Below, piece after piece: positions 49,564 to 56,760 of a stretch of DNA of 64,000 nucleotides. The stretch covers positions 52,602 through 116,601 of IMG/VR virus record IMGVR_UViG_3300020198_000002; one strand, written 5' to 3'. The notes beneath the pieces were generated by a model. It was given only the letters and a program-made list of their open reading frames with translations, ran no database searches and was not told the origin of the DNA. The DNA comes from a virus. Each line of letters opens with the position of its first letter. Within the stretch, counting starts at the first letter, position 1. A program made the translations under genes and the position numbers.

Positions 49564-50862
49564 GTGAAAACTTTTTCCCAATTTATATTTGAAGCGATAG
49601 AGAGTCCTGCAGCTAAACAGGCTCATAGATTGGGACTGGTAAGTTCTAAGGGTGCTTGGTATGACCGTTCTGGCAAATATGTTGCAAAAACAGTAAATGG
49701 AGAATTGAAATTTTCTTCTAGTCCTTCAAAAAAAGAAGATGAGAAGAAGACTCCTTCTCAAAACAAATTACAAGAACCTGCAAAGAAGTTAAGAAAGAAA
49801 ACGGCAGATATATCCGCACCACCAAAACCAAATAAACCACAAGAACAAGAAATAAAAAAAGAGACGGAAAAGGATACTGTAAAAAAATCCACGTCTTCTA
49901 CAAATACAGAACTCCAAAAATCAGAAACATCGGAACAATCTACCCTTTCTGGGATAGTCATTACATTTGGCAGATTTAATCCACCAACAGTTGGCCACGA
50001 AAAACTTTTAAAATCGGCATCTACAGAGGCTTCTAGAAGAAAATATGATTTGAAAATTTATCCCTCTAGATCTAAGGATCAAAAGAAGAATCCTTTAGAA
50101 CCTGCAACTAAAATTAAATACATGAAGATGATGTTTCCTGATTACGCCGATCAGATTATAGATGATCCTGAATCAAAAACAATTTTCACCGTGTTGATTT
50201 CGGCTTCTGAACTGGGATACAGAAACGTTGTAATTGTGGTTGGGCAAGATAGACTTTCTGAATTTCAAAGTCTCGCTCATAAGTATGATGGTGATTTATA
50301 TGAGTTTGATACTATCGAAGTTATTTCTGCTGGAGCTCGAGATGCAGATGCCGAGGGTGTAGAAGGGATGTCTGCATCTAAAATGAGAATTGCCGCAATG
50401 GAAAATGATTTCCAAACTTTCTCAAAAGGAATACCTACACTTGGTAATATGGAAAAGAAAAATCTTTTCAATGTTCTTCGCAAGTCTATGGGAGCAAAAG
50501 AAATTAAAGAAGCCAATGTTTGGGAAATTGCACCAAAACTAGATTTAAATGGGTTGAGACTTGCATATTTGAAAGAACAAGTCTTTAATGTCGGCGAGTT
50601 GGTAGAAAATATTAACACTGGAGAAATTGGTAGAATTACTCGTAGAGGCACAAACTATGTTATTTGTATGACTTCTGAAGGTGCGATGTTTAAAGCTTGG
50701 TTAAAAGATTTGGTTGAAGCTTATGAGATTGGTACAGATGAGTATAGAAAGTATGTTCAAGCACAATCTGCAGGACAACCAGTAAAAAAGTTCGGACCCA
50801 AAATTAGTATTTTGCCTACTATTAAGCCACTTAAAGCTAATGATCCTGTAAAGTATAAATAA
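49564..50862 (+). CDS. Nucleotidyltransferase with capsid-targeting N-terminus
   Basis: A 432-residue protein from a GTG start. MKTFSQFIFEA closely resembles the T4 capsid-targeting sequence of internal proteins (MKTYQEFIAEA), with a gp21-type site after E10. A short conserved element (LGLVSSKGAWYDRSGKYVAKT) and a charged linker to about residue 130 precede a cytidylyltransferase-fold domain: GRFNPPTVGH (HxGH at 142-145), VVGQDR and GMSASKMR (268-275) equal to the ISSTxxR motif of NMN/pantetheine adenylyltransferases. A small C-terminal beta domain (VGELVENINTGEIGRI) follows. It probably enters the head and could be injected to modify host metabolites or proteins, as T4 Alt does. Confidence 0.72.
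   Translation: MKTFSQFIFEAIESPAAKQAHRLGLVSSKGAWYDRSGKYVAKTVNGELKFSSSPSKKEDEKKTPSQNKLQEPAKKLRKKTADISAPPKPNKPQEQEIKKETEKDTVKKSTSSTNTELQKSETSEQSTLSGIVITFGRFNPPTVGHEKLLKSASTEASRRKYDLKIYPSRSKDQKKNPLEPATKIKYMKMMFPDYADQIIDDPESKTIFTVLISASELGYRNVVIVVGQDRLSEFQSLAHKYDGDLYEFDTIEVISAGARDADAEGVEGMSASKMRIAAMENDFQTFSKGIPTLGNMEKKNLFNVLRKSMGAKEIKEANVWEIAPKLDLNGLRLAYLKEQVFNVGELVENINTGEIGRITRRGTNYVICMTSEGAMFKAWLKDLVEAYEIGTDEYRKYVQAQSAGQPVKKFGPKISILPTIKPLKANDPVKYK
50854..50861 (+). promoter_or_regulatory. Late promoter (TATAAATA)
   Basis: Perfect TATAAATA ending at the stop codon of the nucleotidyltransferase, 29 bp before ATG 50891. Confidence 0.78.
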
Positions 50863-50890
50863 TATACGAGAAGTTTTGGATTTGTCTACT

Positions 50891-51895
50891 ATGTCGGATA
50901 ATTTTAATTTATCTAAAATTTATGAGTCAATTTATTCTTCGCATAAATCTGAACATTTATCTGAAGAATCAGTAGAACAACCGTCAGTTGATCTTACTTT
51001 GGATGAAGATGAGTGGGAACTCTTGGGCGAACTCTATGACTCCTTAATGTCAAGTAGAAAATTTTCCGAGCCAGAAGTAATTTCTATTTGCGAAAAAACA
51101 AAGTGTGGTATGGAACGCAATAAGAAAAAGAAAAAGCCAGCCCGTTGGTGGGATGATGACGGTGATGGAATCGGTTATGAGAAAGGAGAGGTTTCTAAGG
51201 AAGAAACTGAACTTGGTGAAAATAGAGCTGCAATGCGTAACCCTGAGGAATATGAAAGAAGCCCAGAAGCAAGAGCAGGTCGTGCAGCAAGAGGTGGAAT
51301 AAATAATCCACGCACTGGTATCAATTCACCTGCTTTTGCTGAGTTTATGAGGCAGCAAATGGGTGGTAGTAAACCAAAACCAAAACCAAAATCAGATCTC
51401 AAAAACTCTTACGAACCAGAAGTTGAGTCGGTTGATGAAGGTAAAAAGACTTTCCCATTTAAGAAAGTTGAAAGTCAAATGAAAAAAGCAAGAAAGAGTT
51501 CTGTGTATGGACAGGACACTGGAAATGAACCTGCTCCTAACGTGAGTGATGCTACAAAGAAAGCGACTACACGTTTCACTAAGATGCATAACGCTCTTTC
51601 AAAAGCAACGAGAGAAAAGCAGGAAACAGATAAAGCAAAAAGACCTCCAACTTTTTACAAGGACACTCATCCAGCGAGTGCTCCCAAGATGAAGAAGTCA
51701 AGTCTTAATGCTGGATATACTCCAGAGGAACTTGAAATTATTAGTGAAGTTGCACCAATGATTGCATCTGCTTTGGGTGGTGTTGCTAGAACAGTTGCAA
51801 CAAACGCAGTAAAGAGTGCCGCAACAAATGCTGCTGGAAAGGGGGTTAATAAAATCAAATCACTTTTAGGTGGTAATCAACAACAGGAAGTTTAA
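50891..51895 (+). CDS. Probable internal head protein with DxDxDG motif
   Basis: A 334-residue protein. I take ATG 50891 (MSDNFNLSKIYESIYSS) and not the TTG farther upstream. I-Y-E at 10-12 is a possible gp21 cleavage site, similar in position to those of both neighbours. Domains seen: an acidic helix, then PARWWDDDGDGIGYEKGEV with a calcium-loop-like DxDxDG, a Gly/Arg/Pro-rich basic part, and an Ala-rich C-terminal helix (VAPMIASALGGVARTVATNAVKSAATNAAGKG, in outline) that could insert in or contact membranes. Late promoter. Function unknown. Confidence 0.58.
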   Translation: MSDNFNLSKIYESIYSSHKSEHLSEESVEQPSVDLTLDEDEWELLGELYDSLMSSRKFSEPEVISICEKTKCGMERNKKKKKPARWWDDDGDGIGYEKGEVSKEETELGENRAAMRNPEEYERSPEARAGRAARGGINNPRTGINSPAFAEFMRQQMGGSKPKPKPKSDLKNSYEPEVESVDEGKKTFPFKKVESQMKKARKSSVYGQDTGNEPAPNVSDATKKATTRFTKMHNALSKATREKQETDKAKRPPTFYKDTHPASAPKMKKSSLNAGYTPEELEIISEVAPMIASALGGVARTVATNAVKSAATNAAGKGVNKIKSLLGGNQQQEV

Positions 51896-51896
51896 A

Positions 51897-53429
51897 ATGA
51901 AAAACTTCCAAGATTTGTTTGAGGTTTCCAATTCTGCGAGATTAATGGCGGCTGCTGCAACTAGATCAGCAGCTGCAGCTAAACAATCTAAAAGAATGCA
52001 GGTTGCTAAATCTAGCGTAGCTGGAAGTCAACAACTTAAAAAAATTCAAAACATTAATAATCAATCTGCAACTGATGCGAACACCACTCCTATATCTAAG
52101 GGTGGCGCATTGGCTCTTCGTACTCCTGCCAACAAACAGAGAGATCCAAAAGTTGCAGCTGCATTGAAAAATGTTCCTGTAAATAAAAATGCTCCTGGAA
52201 CAGTTGCACAAAAACAATTCCAACAAAATAAAGATTTTGGCAGCACTACTCAAACTTCTGCAGCTGCAGCTGCAAAAAATGATACGTTGGCTGCAAAAGC
52301 CGATAGAAAAGCTTCCTTACAAAGACAAGCATCTCAACTAGAAAGAAAAAAACAAGAAGGCGAAGAACGGAAAAATAGAATACAGCAAGGTATTGATATG
52401 ATGGCCCCCAAAAAACGAGTTGGGGAAAGAGAGAGTGATGCTGCAGCTCTAGGAAAGATGATGAGTAACATTGGTTCTGGATTGAGAGGAGCAGCTAAAG
52501 CTGTTGGTGCTGTTACTGGATTAGATAAAAAAATAGAAACTGGTAGACAGAAATTCCTAAACAAATTATCTGGATCAAAGAGACCTGGACTTGCTACTGG
52601 GGCTCAGTCTTTTGGAGTTAAGACTCAATCCAAAAAACCAGCAGATCCATGGGCAGCTTCTAAAAAACCAGCAGATCCATGGAAAAATTCTTTAAGTAAT
52701 CCAAAACCAGGCGCTCCTGGAAATCCTGGAATCCGATCTTCCAATGCAAGTTTTGTTGCAAAAAATTCTGCAAGCAAATCAGTTGGATTTGGTGGAGTCC
52801 CTGGTAGATCTGGAGCCTCTAGACCTGCATTGAGGTTAAAAAAACCAAACTCTACTTTCAAAGCAACTGGGGGGTCTGCTTCTGTTAGCCCCAGTAGATT
52901 AGGTGCGGCCGCCCGAAAAGATCCAGCACTAAAAAGTAAATTAATTCAACAAAGAATGGGCGGTATGAAAGAAGAATTTTCACATTGGAGAGAGGAATTT
53001 ATTTTTGAAGTTGGCAAATCAATCCCAACAGAAAAGAAAAAAATTATAGAACCAATGTCTGGAGAAAATAAAATAATTATAAATCCAACTCCAGAGGAAG
53101 TGAAAGAATCTATTGTATCAATAGAAGACGCATATGGTAGAGTCTTTGCTGAAGTTGAAGATTTAATTACTTCTAATTCTGTTTATGAGTCTCCCGCTTG
53201 GACAAAAAAGTCGGGTAAGAATCCAAAAGGTGGACTCAACGAGAAGGGAAGGAAATCTTATGAGCGTGAGAATCCTGGAAGCGACCTTAAAGCACCTTCA
53301 AAGAAAGTTGGAAATCCTCGTCGTAAGTCCTTCTGTGCAAGGATGAGGGGTATGCGTAAGAGACAAAAACCATCTAACAATACTGGTGAAGATCGTCTCT
53401 CAAAATCACTTAGAGCGTGGAACTGCTGA
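51897..53429 (+). CDS. Basic, Ala/Lys-rich probable internal head protein with DUF6321-like C-terminus
   Basis: A 510-residue, strongly basic protein. MKNFQDLFEVSNSARL is again capsid-targeting-like with an LFE site after E9; HWREEFIFEVGK (363-374) holds a second possible gp21 site (E371). Residues 10-360 are low-complexity (Ala, Lys, Gln, Ser), including a direct repeat KKPADPW. The C-terminal 80 residues (AWTKKSGKNPKGGLNEKGRKSYE, NPRRKSFCARMRGM, EDRLSKSLRAWNC) match the DUF6321 type domain spread among tailed phages. Probably packaged with DNA. It starts 1 nt after the previous gene. Confidence 0.62.
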   Translation: MKNFQDLFEVSNSARLMAAAATRSAAAAKQSKRMQVAKSSVAGSQQLKKIQNINNQSATDANTTPISKGGALALRTPANKQRDPKVAAALKNVPVNKNAPGTVAQKQFQQNKDFGSTTQTSAAAAAKNDTLAAKADRKASLQRQASQLERKKQEGEERKNRIQQGIDMMAPKKRVGERESDAAALGKMMSNIGSGLRGAAKAVGAVTGLDKKIETGRQKFLNKLSGSKRPGLATGAQSFGVKTQSKKPADPWAASKKPADPWKNSLSNPKPGAPGNPGIRSSNASFVAKNSASKSVGFGGVPGRSGASRPALRLKKPNSTFKATGGSASVSPSRLGAAARKDPALKSKLIQQRMGGMKEEFSHWREEFIFEVGKSIPTEKKKIIEPMSGENKIIINPTPEEVKESIVSIEDAYGRVFAEVEDLITSNSVYESPAWTKKSGKNPKGGLNEKGRKSYERENPGSDLKAPSKKVGNPRRKSFCARMRGMRKRQKPSNNTGEDRLSKSLRAWNC

Positions 53430-53465
53430 TATAAAAATTATTAGGAAGTGAACATATTTCTAAAA

Positions 53466-53525
53466 TTGATACAAAAATTTACAAATATATTGTCTAAATA
53501 GATTATAATTGTATCAAGTTGATAC
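53466..53525 (+). promoter_or_regulatory. TATAAT promoter with operator-like inverted repeat
   Basis: TATAAT at 53504-53509 upstream of the membrane gene, with the inverted repeat GTATCA-AGT-TGATAC at 53511-53525 covering the expected start, and a third half-site TTGATAC at 53466. No standard -35 at 17 bp. Could be an operator or a short leader hairpin. Confidence 0.48.
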
Positions 53526-53531
53526 TTGCTT

Positions 53532-53762
53532 ATGTATACTGTATACGTATTAGCCATTTTTCTAGCAATATTAATTGCTTATGCGGGTATTGATGAGACG
53601 ATGAAATTACTTGCATATCTAGATTTGCAATTACGTTATGCATATGTAAAAATTCAGATGAAGTGGATGGGTTGGAATCTTAAGAGACAACTAGTAAAAG
53701 AAACAACCGAATTCCAAAAGTTCTACGAAAAATTCAATAATGAACACAAAAACTTGTTCTAA
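53532..53762 (+). CDS. Small membrane protein
   Basis: A 76-residue protein with one N-terminal hydrophobic helix (YTVYVLAIFLAILIAYAGI, residues 2-20) and a basic, amphipathic cytoplasmic rest (RYAYVKIQMKWMGWNLKRQLVK). ATG 53532 is preferred over the upstream TTG. Orientation would be N-out or anchored with the basic part inside. It overlaps the next gene by 23 nt. No family function known; a sigma70-type -10 rather than a late motif lies upstream, so it may be early. Confidence 0.58.
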   Translation: MYTVYVLAIFLAILIAYAGIDETMKLLAYLDLQLRYAYVKIQMKWMGWNLKRQLVKETTEFQKFYEKFNNEHKNLF

Positions 53763-53955
53763 GTGTGGCGCTACATGGATTGGAGGCCAACACTACTGGA
53801 CGGGGACAAATAAACCTGGTAACGAGTTAGATCTTGCTGGTTTGGTTTGCAATAAACTTGGTGACGATTCATGTATAAATCCCCATCGTGGTTCCGAAGG
53901 AGGCGTTACTTGGGAGAGTAGACTAAAAGAGTTGGGGGGGACCAACCATAAATAA
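53740..53955 (+). CDS. Small zinc-ribbon-like protein
   Basis: A 71-residue protein starting MNTKTCSKCGATWIGGQHYW. The CxxC pair, followed by a cysteine in GLVCNK and another in DDSCINPH, suggests a four-cysteine zinc site. The pattern of WIGGQHYWTGT-K-G-DLAGLVCN recurs in cyanophages. It overlaps the membrane protein gene and ends at the late promoter of the next gene. Possible binding to nucleic acid or protein; unproven. Confidence 0.58.
   Translation: MNTKTCSKCGATWIGGQHYWTGTNKPGNELDLAGLVCNKLGDDSCINPHRGSEGGVTWESRLKELGGTNHK
53947..53954 (+). promoter_or_regulatory. Late promoter (CATAAATA)
   Basis: CATAAATA overlapping the stop of the zinc-ribbon gene, 18 bp before ATG 53973; AAGGT in between is the ribosome site. 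Confidence 0.72.
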
Positions 53956-53972
53956 TCAAAAAGGTAAATAAA

Positions 53973-54242
53973 ATGAGAATAAAAATTCTTGGTGCTGAAC
54001 AGGCACTCACAACTGTAACTGGAACGGCTACAAGTTTTACTTCAGCAACAGTCGTGCGTCTTTTTAATTCTTCGACATCTGCAGATCACTTAGTTACTGT
54101 GGTCGAAACTCAGGGGGGAACTGTTGTTGGTTCTTTTACTCTTGCAAGAGGTCAATCTGAATTTTTAGAAAAGTTACCAGCACATTGTGTGTTTGCAGCA
54201 AATGCTGCTGTTTTGGGAGCAAAAGTAGCATTTACTGATTAG
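53973..54242 (+). CDS. Small beta-rich probable structural protein
   Basis: An 89-residue protein: MRIKILGAEQALTTVTGTATSFTSATVVRLFNSSTSADHLVTVV in outline, followed by GTVVGSFTLARGQSEFLEKLPAHCVFA. The pattern is a small beta sandwich rich in Thr, Val and Ala, without charged clusters, and it resembles capsid-decorating or tail-associated small proteins of cyanophages. It has its own late promoter, in agreement with a virion role. No domain name recognised. Confidence 0.55.
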   Translation: MRIKILGAEQALTTVTGTATSFTSATVVRLFNSSTSADHLVTVVETQGGTVVGSFTLARGQSEFLEKLPAHCVFAANAAVLGAKVAFTD

Positions 54243-54245
54243 TAG

Positions 54246-54253
54246 AATAAATA
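54246..54253 (+). promoter_or_regulatory. Late promoter (AATAAATA)
   Basis: AATAAATA 22 bp upstream of the 38-codon basic gene at 54276, just after the previous stop. Confidence 0.65.
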
Positions 54254-54275
54254 CTTTGTTACTCACTGCACTATA

Positions 54276-54392
54276 ATGGCCAAGTCCCCTAATAAAGGTA
54301 AAAAAGGTTCTTCTGGAGGTCAAAAGAACTCCAAACAAAACCAAGGAAATGCCACTGCTAACAAAGCAAAGAATGGCGGCAAGAAAAAGTGA
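54276..54392 (+). CDS. Very small lysine-rich late protein (38 aa)
   Basis: A 38-residue gene with its own late promoter. The product has 11 lysines, 7 glycines and no acidic residue (starts MAKSPNKGKKGSSGG, ends NGGKKK), so it is fully disordered and polycationic. It could bind DNA in the head or nucleic acid in the cell. It overlaps the next gene by 4 nt (GTGA). The presence of promoter, start and coupling argue for it being real despite its size. Confidence 0.55.
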   Translation: MAKSPNKGKKGSSGGQKNSKQNQGNATANKAKNGGKKK

Positions 54393-54601
54393 TCCCTCTA
54401 ATCTTGGCATCAGTTTTTACAGCTACCCCCATGGGTCCAGGACAAGTTCCTCACTTCATGAGAACGTGTGACAGAATACGTATTCATGATCCTAAGACAG
54501 AAACTAATTGGATTCTTTGTATCAATGGGGTTTATCAATTTCCTAAAAATGGCCGACCACAAGATAGAAGTCTACCACAGCACAAACAACAATTGATTTA
54601 A
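54389..54601 (+). CDS. Small hypothetical protein, possible exported
   Basis: A 70-residue protein with a GTG start overlapping the preceding stop. The first 20 residues (IPLILASVFTATPMGPG) are hydrophobic and may act as a signal or anchor. RTCDRIRIHDPKTETNWILCINGVYQFP has a cysteine pair that could form a disulfide outside the cytoplasm. It ends in polar residues. No family recognised; it is one of a series of very small genes between two late promoters. Confidence 0.48.
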   Translation: MIPLILASVFTATPMGPGQVPHFMRTCDRIRIHDPKTETNWILCINGVYQFPKNGRPQDRSLPQHKQQLI

Positions 54602-54604
54602 TTT

Positions 54605-54760
54605 ATGGATTACATTGCATTCTTGATCATTGGATTGGTGGAAATCGGTCCTAATGTATGTAAAATTGATTACATGCGTCATGTTGATGTGCAATCTTTT
54701 ACGATGCCGTGTGATCATATTCAAAAAATTACAAAAATTCCAGTAGATAAATCGATATGA
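54605..54760 (+). CDS. Small hypothetical protein (51 aa)
   Basis: A 51-residue reading frame, 3 nt after the previous gene and overlapping the nuclease ATG by 4 nt (ATGA). It starts with a hydrophobic MDYIAFLIIGLVEIG segment, followed by cysteines at PNVCKIDY and MPCDHIQK. The architecture (hydrophobic start, two cysteines) resembles the gene before it, suggesting a related pair. No known family. Confidence 0.48.
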   Translation: MDYIAFLIIGLVEIGPNVCKIDYMRHVDVQSFTMPCDHIQKITKIPVDKSI

Positions 54761-55185
54761 AAGACCCATATATTTACAGAATTCGTTCAATCGCAAAGGT
54801 AGTAGATGGCGACACTATTGATGCTAACATTGATCTTGGTTTTGATATCTCTCTCAGTAAGCGAATTCGCCTTGCGGGCATTGACACGCCTGAGAGTAGA
54901 ACAAAAGATGAATATGAAAAGAAACTCGGACTCGAATCGAAAGAGTGGTTGAAGAAGCATCTAGAGGGTGCTAAAGATATTATCGTCAAGACTGAACTTC
55001 CAGATAGCACAGAGAAGTATGGTCGCATCATCGGGCACTTATATATTGGAGACGCAGAAGTATCAGCGGTCAATAGAAAGAAGTCTATTAATAACCAGAT
55101 GATTGACGAAGGATACGCCTGGGAATATGATGGCGGCACAAAGCAAAAAGATTTTGCAAAACTTCTAAGTAAAAGAAAAGGATAA
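54757..55185 (+). CDS. Staphylococcal-nuclease-like thermonuclease
   Basis: A 142-residue SNase domain. KVVDGDTIDANIDLGF, KRIRLAGIDTPESR with the catalytic Arg and Glu, and EKYGRIIGHLY with the second catalytic Arg are all present, so it should be active and Ca-dependent. No signal peptide; thus it may act inside the cell, for instance on host DNA or RNA, or be a virion-associated nuclease. The stop overlaps a late promoter for the following gene. Other cyanophages carry related genes. Confidence 0.82.
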   Translation: MKDPYIYRIRSIAKVVDGDTIDANIDLGFDISLSKRIRLAGIDTPESRTKDEYEKKLGLESKEWLKKHLEGAKDIIVKTELPDSTEKYGRIIGHLYIGDAEVSAVNRKKSINNQMIDEGYAWEYDGGTKQKDFAKLLSKRKG

Positions 55186-55188
55186 ATA
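55181..55188 (+). promoter_or_regulatory. Late promoter (GATAAATA)
   Basis: GATAAATA overlapping the nuclease stop codon, 25 bp before ATG 55214, with AGAGGT as ribosome site. Confidence 0.7.
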
Positions 55189-55213
55189 CGGCTGCCTATA
55201 CATAGAGGTTACC

Positions 55214-55387
55214 ATGGGAGCAGTTGTCGCTGTAGTAAAACCACTTCTTATGCAACTTGCTACAAGTCCTGCAGTTAAGAATCTAGTTATTTCTCTTCTT
55301 GAGAAGTATGTAAAGTCTACTGATAATAGTGTTGATGATGTACTTTTTGCAACTGTTAAAGATGCACTCTTTAAAGCACAAGCATGA
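55214..55387 (+). CDS. Small hydrophobic/helical late protein (57 aa)
   Basis: A 57-residue protein beginning MGAVVAVVKPLLMQLATSP and ending in an acidic-basic helix (DDVLFATVKDALFKAQA). The N-terminal half is hydrophobic and amphipathic, without a clear transmembrane length. It is driven by a late promoter and coupled by a 4 nt overlap to a membrane protein gene. Together these could be a lysis or membrane pair, but there is no direct sequence proof. Confidence 0.52.
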   Translation: MGAVVAVVKPLLMQLATSPAVKNLVISLLEKYVKSTDNSVDDVLFATVKDALFKAQA

Positions 55388-55548
55388 TTACTTGTTTAGT
55401 GACCAATTGGGGAGTAACCATCGTTCTTGGTTTTCTCCTTTCTCTTTCGGAGTGGTTAGCAAAAACAAAAAGAACGAAGGCGAATGGTATTATAGACTTT
55501 ATAACATTATTTTTAAGAACAGTGCTTCGCAAAGACTCTAACAAATAG
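55384..55548 (+). CDS. Small late membrane protein (54 aa)
   Basis: A 54-residue protein with a hydrophobic segment (VTIVLGFLLSLSEWLA, about 11-26) followed by a basic region (KTKRTKANG) and a second weakly hydrophobic helix (IIDFITLFLRTVL). It lies in a late transcript ending at the terminator that overlaps its stop. Size and topology are holin-like, but many phage small membrane proteins look alike, so no name is given. Confidence 0.5.
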   Translation: MITCLVTNWGVTIVLGFLLSLSEWLAKTKRTKANGIIDFITLFLRTVLRKDSNK

Positions 55549-55562
55549 GGTCTTATTTTTTT
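55532..55562 (+). terminator. Rho-independent terminator
   Basis: Stem AAGACTC/GGGTCTT (one G-T pair) with a nine-base loop, then A and seven T. It overlaps the end of the small membrane gene and abuts the next late promoter. Confidence 0.8.
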
Positions 55563-55569
55563 ATAAATA
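55562..55569 (+). promoter_or_regulatory. Late promoter (TATAAATA)
   Basis: Perfect TATAAATA immediately downstream of the terminator, 34 bp before the gene at 55604. Confidence 0.8.
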
Positions 55570-55603
55570 AAATTTAGATAAGAACATAATTTGGAGAAAA
55601 CCG

Positions 55604-56155
55604 ATGCCTCTCTGGGGAAAAAGCACAACTGACGAATCCAGACCTAAGTGGTTGAGAGAAAACGACAAACCAGCCAACGATCTTAATACATGTTTTGCTG
55701 ATGAGCGTGGATGGGTGATTAAACATGCAAATGGTCTTGAAGAAGTTCTTGTTGCCATTGGTGGACTTGGTGGAGCTGGTGCAACTGACCTTCTTGGTAA
55801 TGCTACAATTGCTGGTGTATACTTTAAGACAGCTACCCTTGCTCAGGGTGCTACTGGAACGGTAGTTGTTAATTACAACGAAGAAGTTACAGTCACAAAT
55901 GGTGCAACTCTTGTAGTTACTGGCTCAGTAGGTGGTAATATTACTGCAACGGCTGCTGGTCAAACAGGAGTTCAACAAGCAGAATTCACCTTTACTGTTC
56001 CAGCCACCACTCAGACTCTTTCTATTGGTGCTCAGACAATTTCTGGTACTATTGTTGATGTTGGTACGGCAACTGCATCCGACAAGGTATTTGTTGCTGG
56101 AGATGTTCAAGGTGTTACTGGCGAAGGATCAGTTAAGACAATCGCTGTTGCATGA
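55604..56155 (+). CDS. Probable virion structural protein
   Basis: A 183-residue protein. The N-terminus MPLWGKSTTDESRPKWL and CFADERGWVIKH are recognisable from a conserved family in T4-like cyanophages. The remainder is a glycine/threonine/valine-rich beta structure (TNGATLVVTGSVGGNITATAAG, in outline). A late promoter and own terminator upstream indicate a separately expressed abundant late product. No enzymatic motif. Role in head or tail is unknown. Confidence 0.62.
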   Translation: MPLWGKSTTDESRPKWLRENDKPANDLNTCFADERGWVIKHANGLEEVLVAIGGLGGAGATDLLGNATIAGVYFKTATLAQGATGTVVVNYNEEVTVTNGATLVVTGSVGGNITATAAGQTGVQQAEFTFTVPATTQTLSIGAQTISGTIVDVGTATASDKVFVAGDVQGVTGEGSVKTIAVA

Positions 56156-56170
56156 TAAGTTAATTAAATT

Positions 56171-56542
56171 ATGAGATTTAATGAATTAAATGAAAGCAAT
56201 TATATAATTTTTGCAATAAAAAATTATGAGAATCCTCATGCGGTAACAAAAGAGGACTTTGAAGAAGACTTGAAAAGATTTAAGTGGATAAAAAGACTTT
56301 TAAAACGTTATAAAACAACAGGCATTTTAAAAGCTCATCTCCTCATAAATCATTTTATTATTCTATATAATGTTTTTGGAGAAGCCGCAACACCTCTTTT
56401 GTTTTATAAAATAGATGAGGATTTGTGGCCCGTTGTAAAAACATTCATAGTATATCTTGGTAGATTGCCTGAGCATCCTATAACGGATTTGCATCTCATA
56501 TCAATGGATCCTGTTTGTTTTAAAACATTAAACTCCCTATAA
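56171..56542 (+). CDS. Conserved small phage protein
   Basis: A 123-residue helical protein. KRFKWIKRLLKRYKTTGILKAHLLINHFIILYNVFG with ATPLLFYKID and WPVVKTFIVYLGRLP is a sequence type found in many T4-like phages of marine bacteria, function unknown. LKRFKWIKRLLKRY is strongly basic and could bind nucleic acid. It lies 15 nt after the structural gene and overlaps the next start by one base. Not a membrane protein, despite several hydrophobic helices, as these are amphipathic. Confidence 0.6.
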   Translation: MRFNELNESNYIIFAIKNYENPHAVTKEDFEEDLKRFKWIKRLLKRYKTTGILKAHLLINHFIILYNVFGEAATPLLFYKIDEDLWPVVKTFIVYLGRLPEHPITDLHLISMDPVCFKTLNSL

Positions 56543-56760
56543 TGTCTGATCGAATATTAAATCACGTAATCTCTGTTATCAAAACTTTGAAAGAAAATAC
56601 AGATCATTTGTATTTGGAATCAAATGTGAACGAAGAGGCGGCCGCCAACTCTGTTGGCGATGGTTCTAAGGTTGGATTGCCTCCTACTCATGAACCTCCA
56701 GGAAGACCCCGCAATCGATTCATTTTTCAAAAAAATACACGTAGAAACTGGAAAAAGTAA
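56542..56760 (+). CDS. Small conserved hypothetical protein
   Basis: A 72-residue protein: MSDRILNHVISVIKTLKENT forms a helix, followed by a disordered stretch EEAAANSVGDGSKVGLPPTHEPPGRP and a basic end (RNRFIFQKNTRRNWKK). The AANS-G-G and P-P-R pattern recurs in short proteins of T4-like cyanophages. ATG overlaps the previous stop and the next gene begins directly after its stop. Function unknown; a linker or scaffold-like peptide is conceivable. Confidence 0.52.
   Translation: MSDRILNHVISVIKTLKENTDHLYLESNVNEEAAANSVGDGSKVGLPPTHEPPGRPRNRFIFQKNTRRNWKK

Noticed and set aside
55329-55541. A 70-codon + strand frame
   Set aside because: It overlaps two better frames (55214-55387 and 55384-55548) that are coupled by ATGA and match the terminator position.
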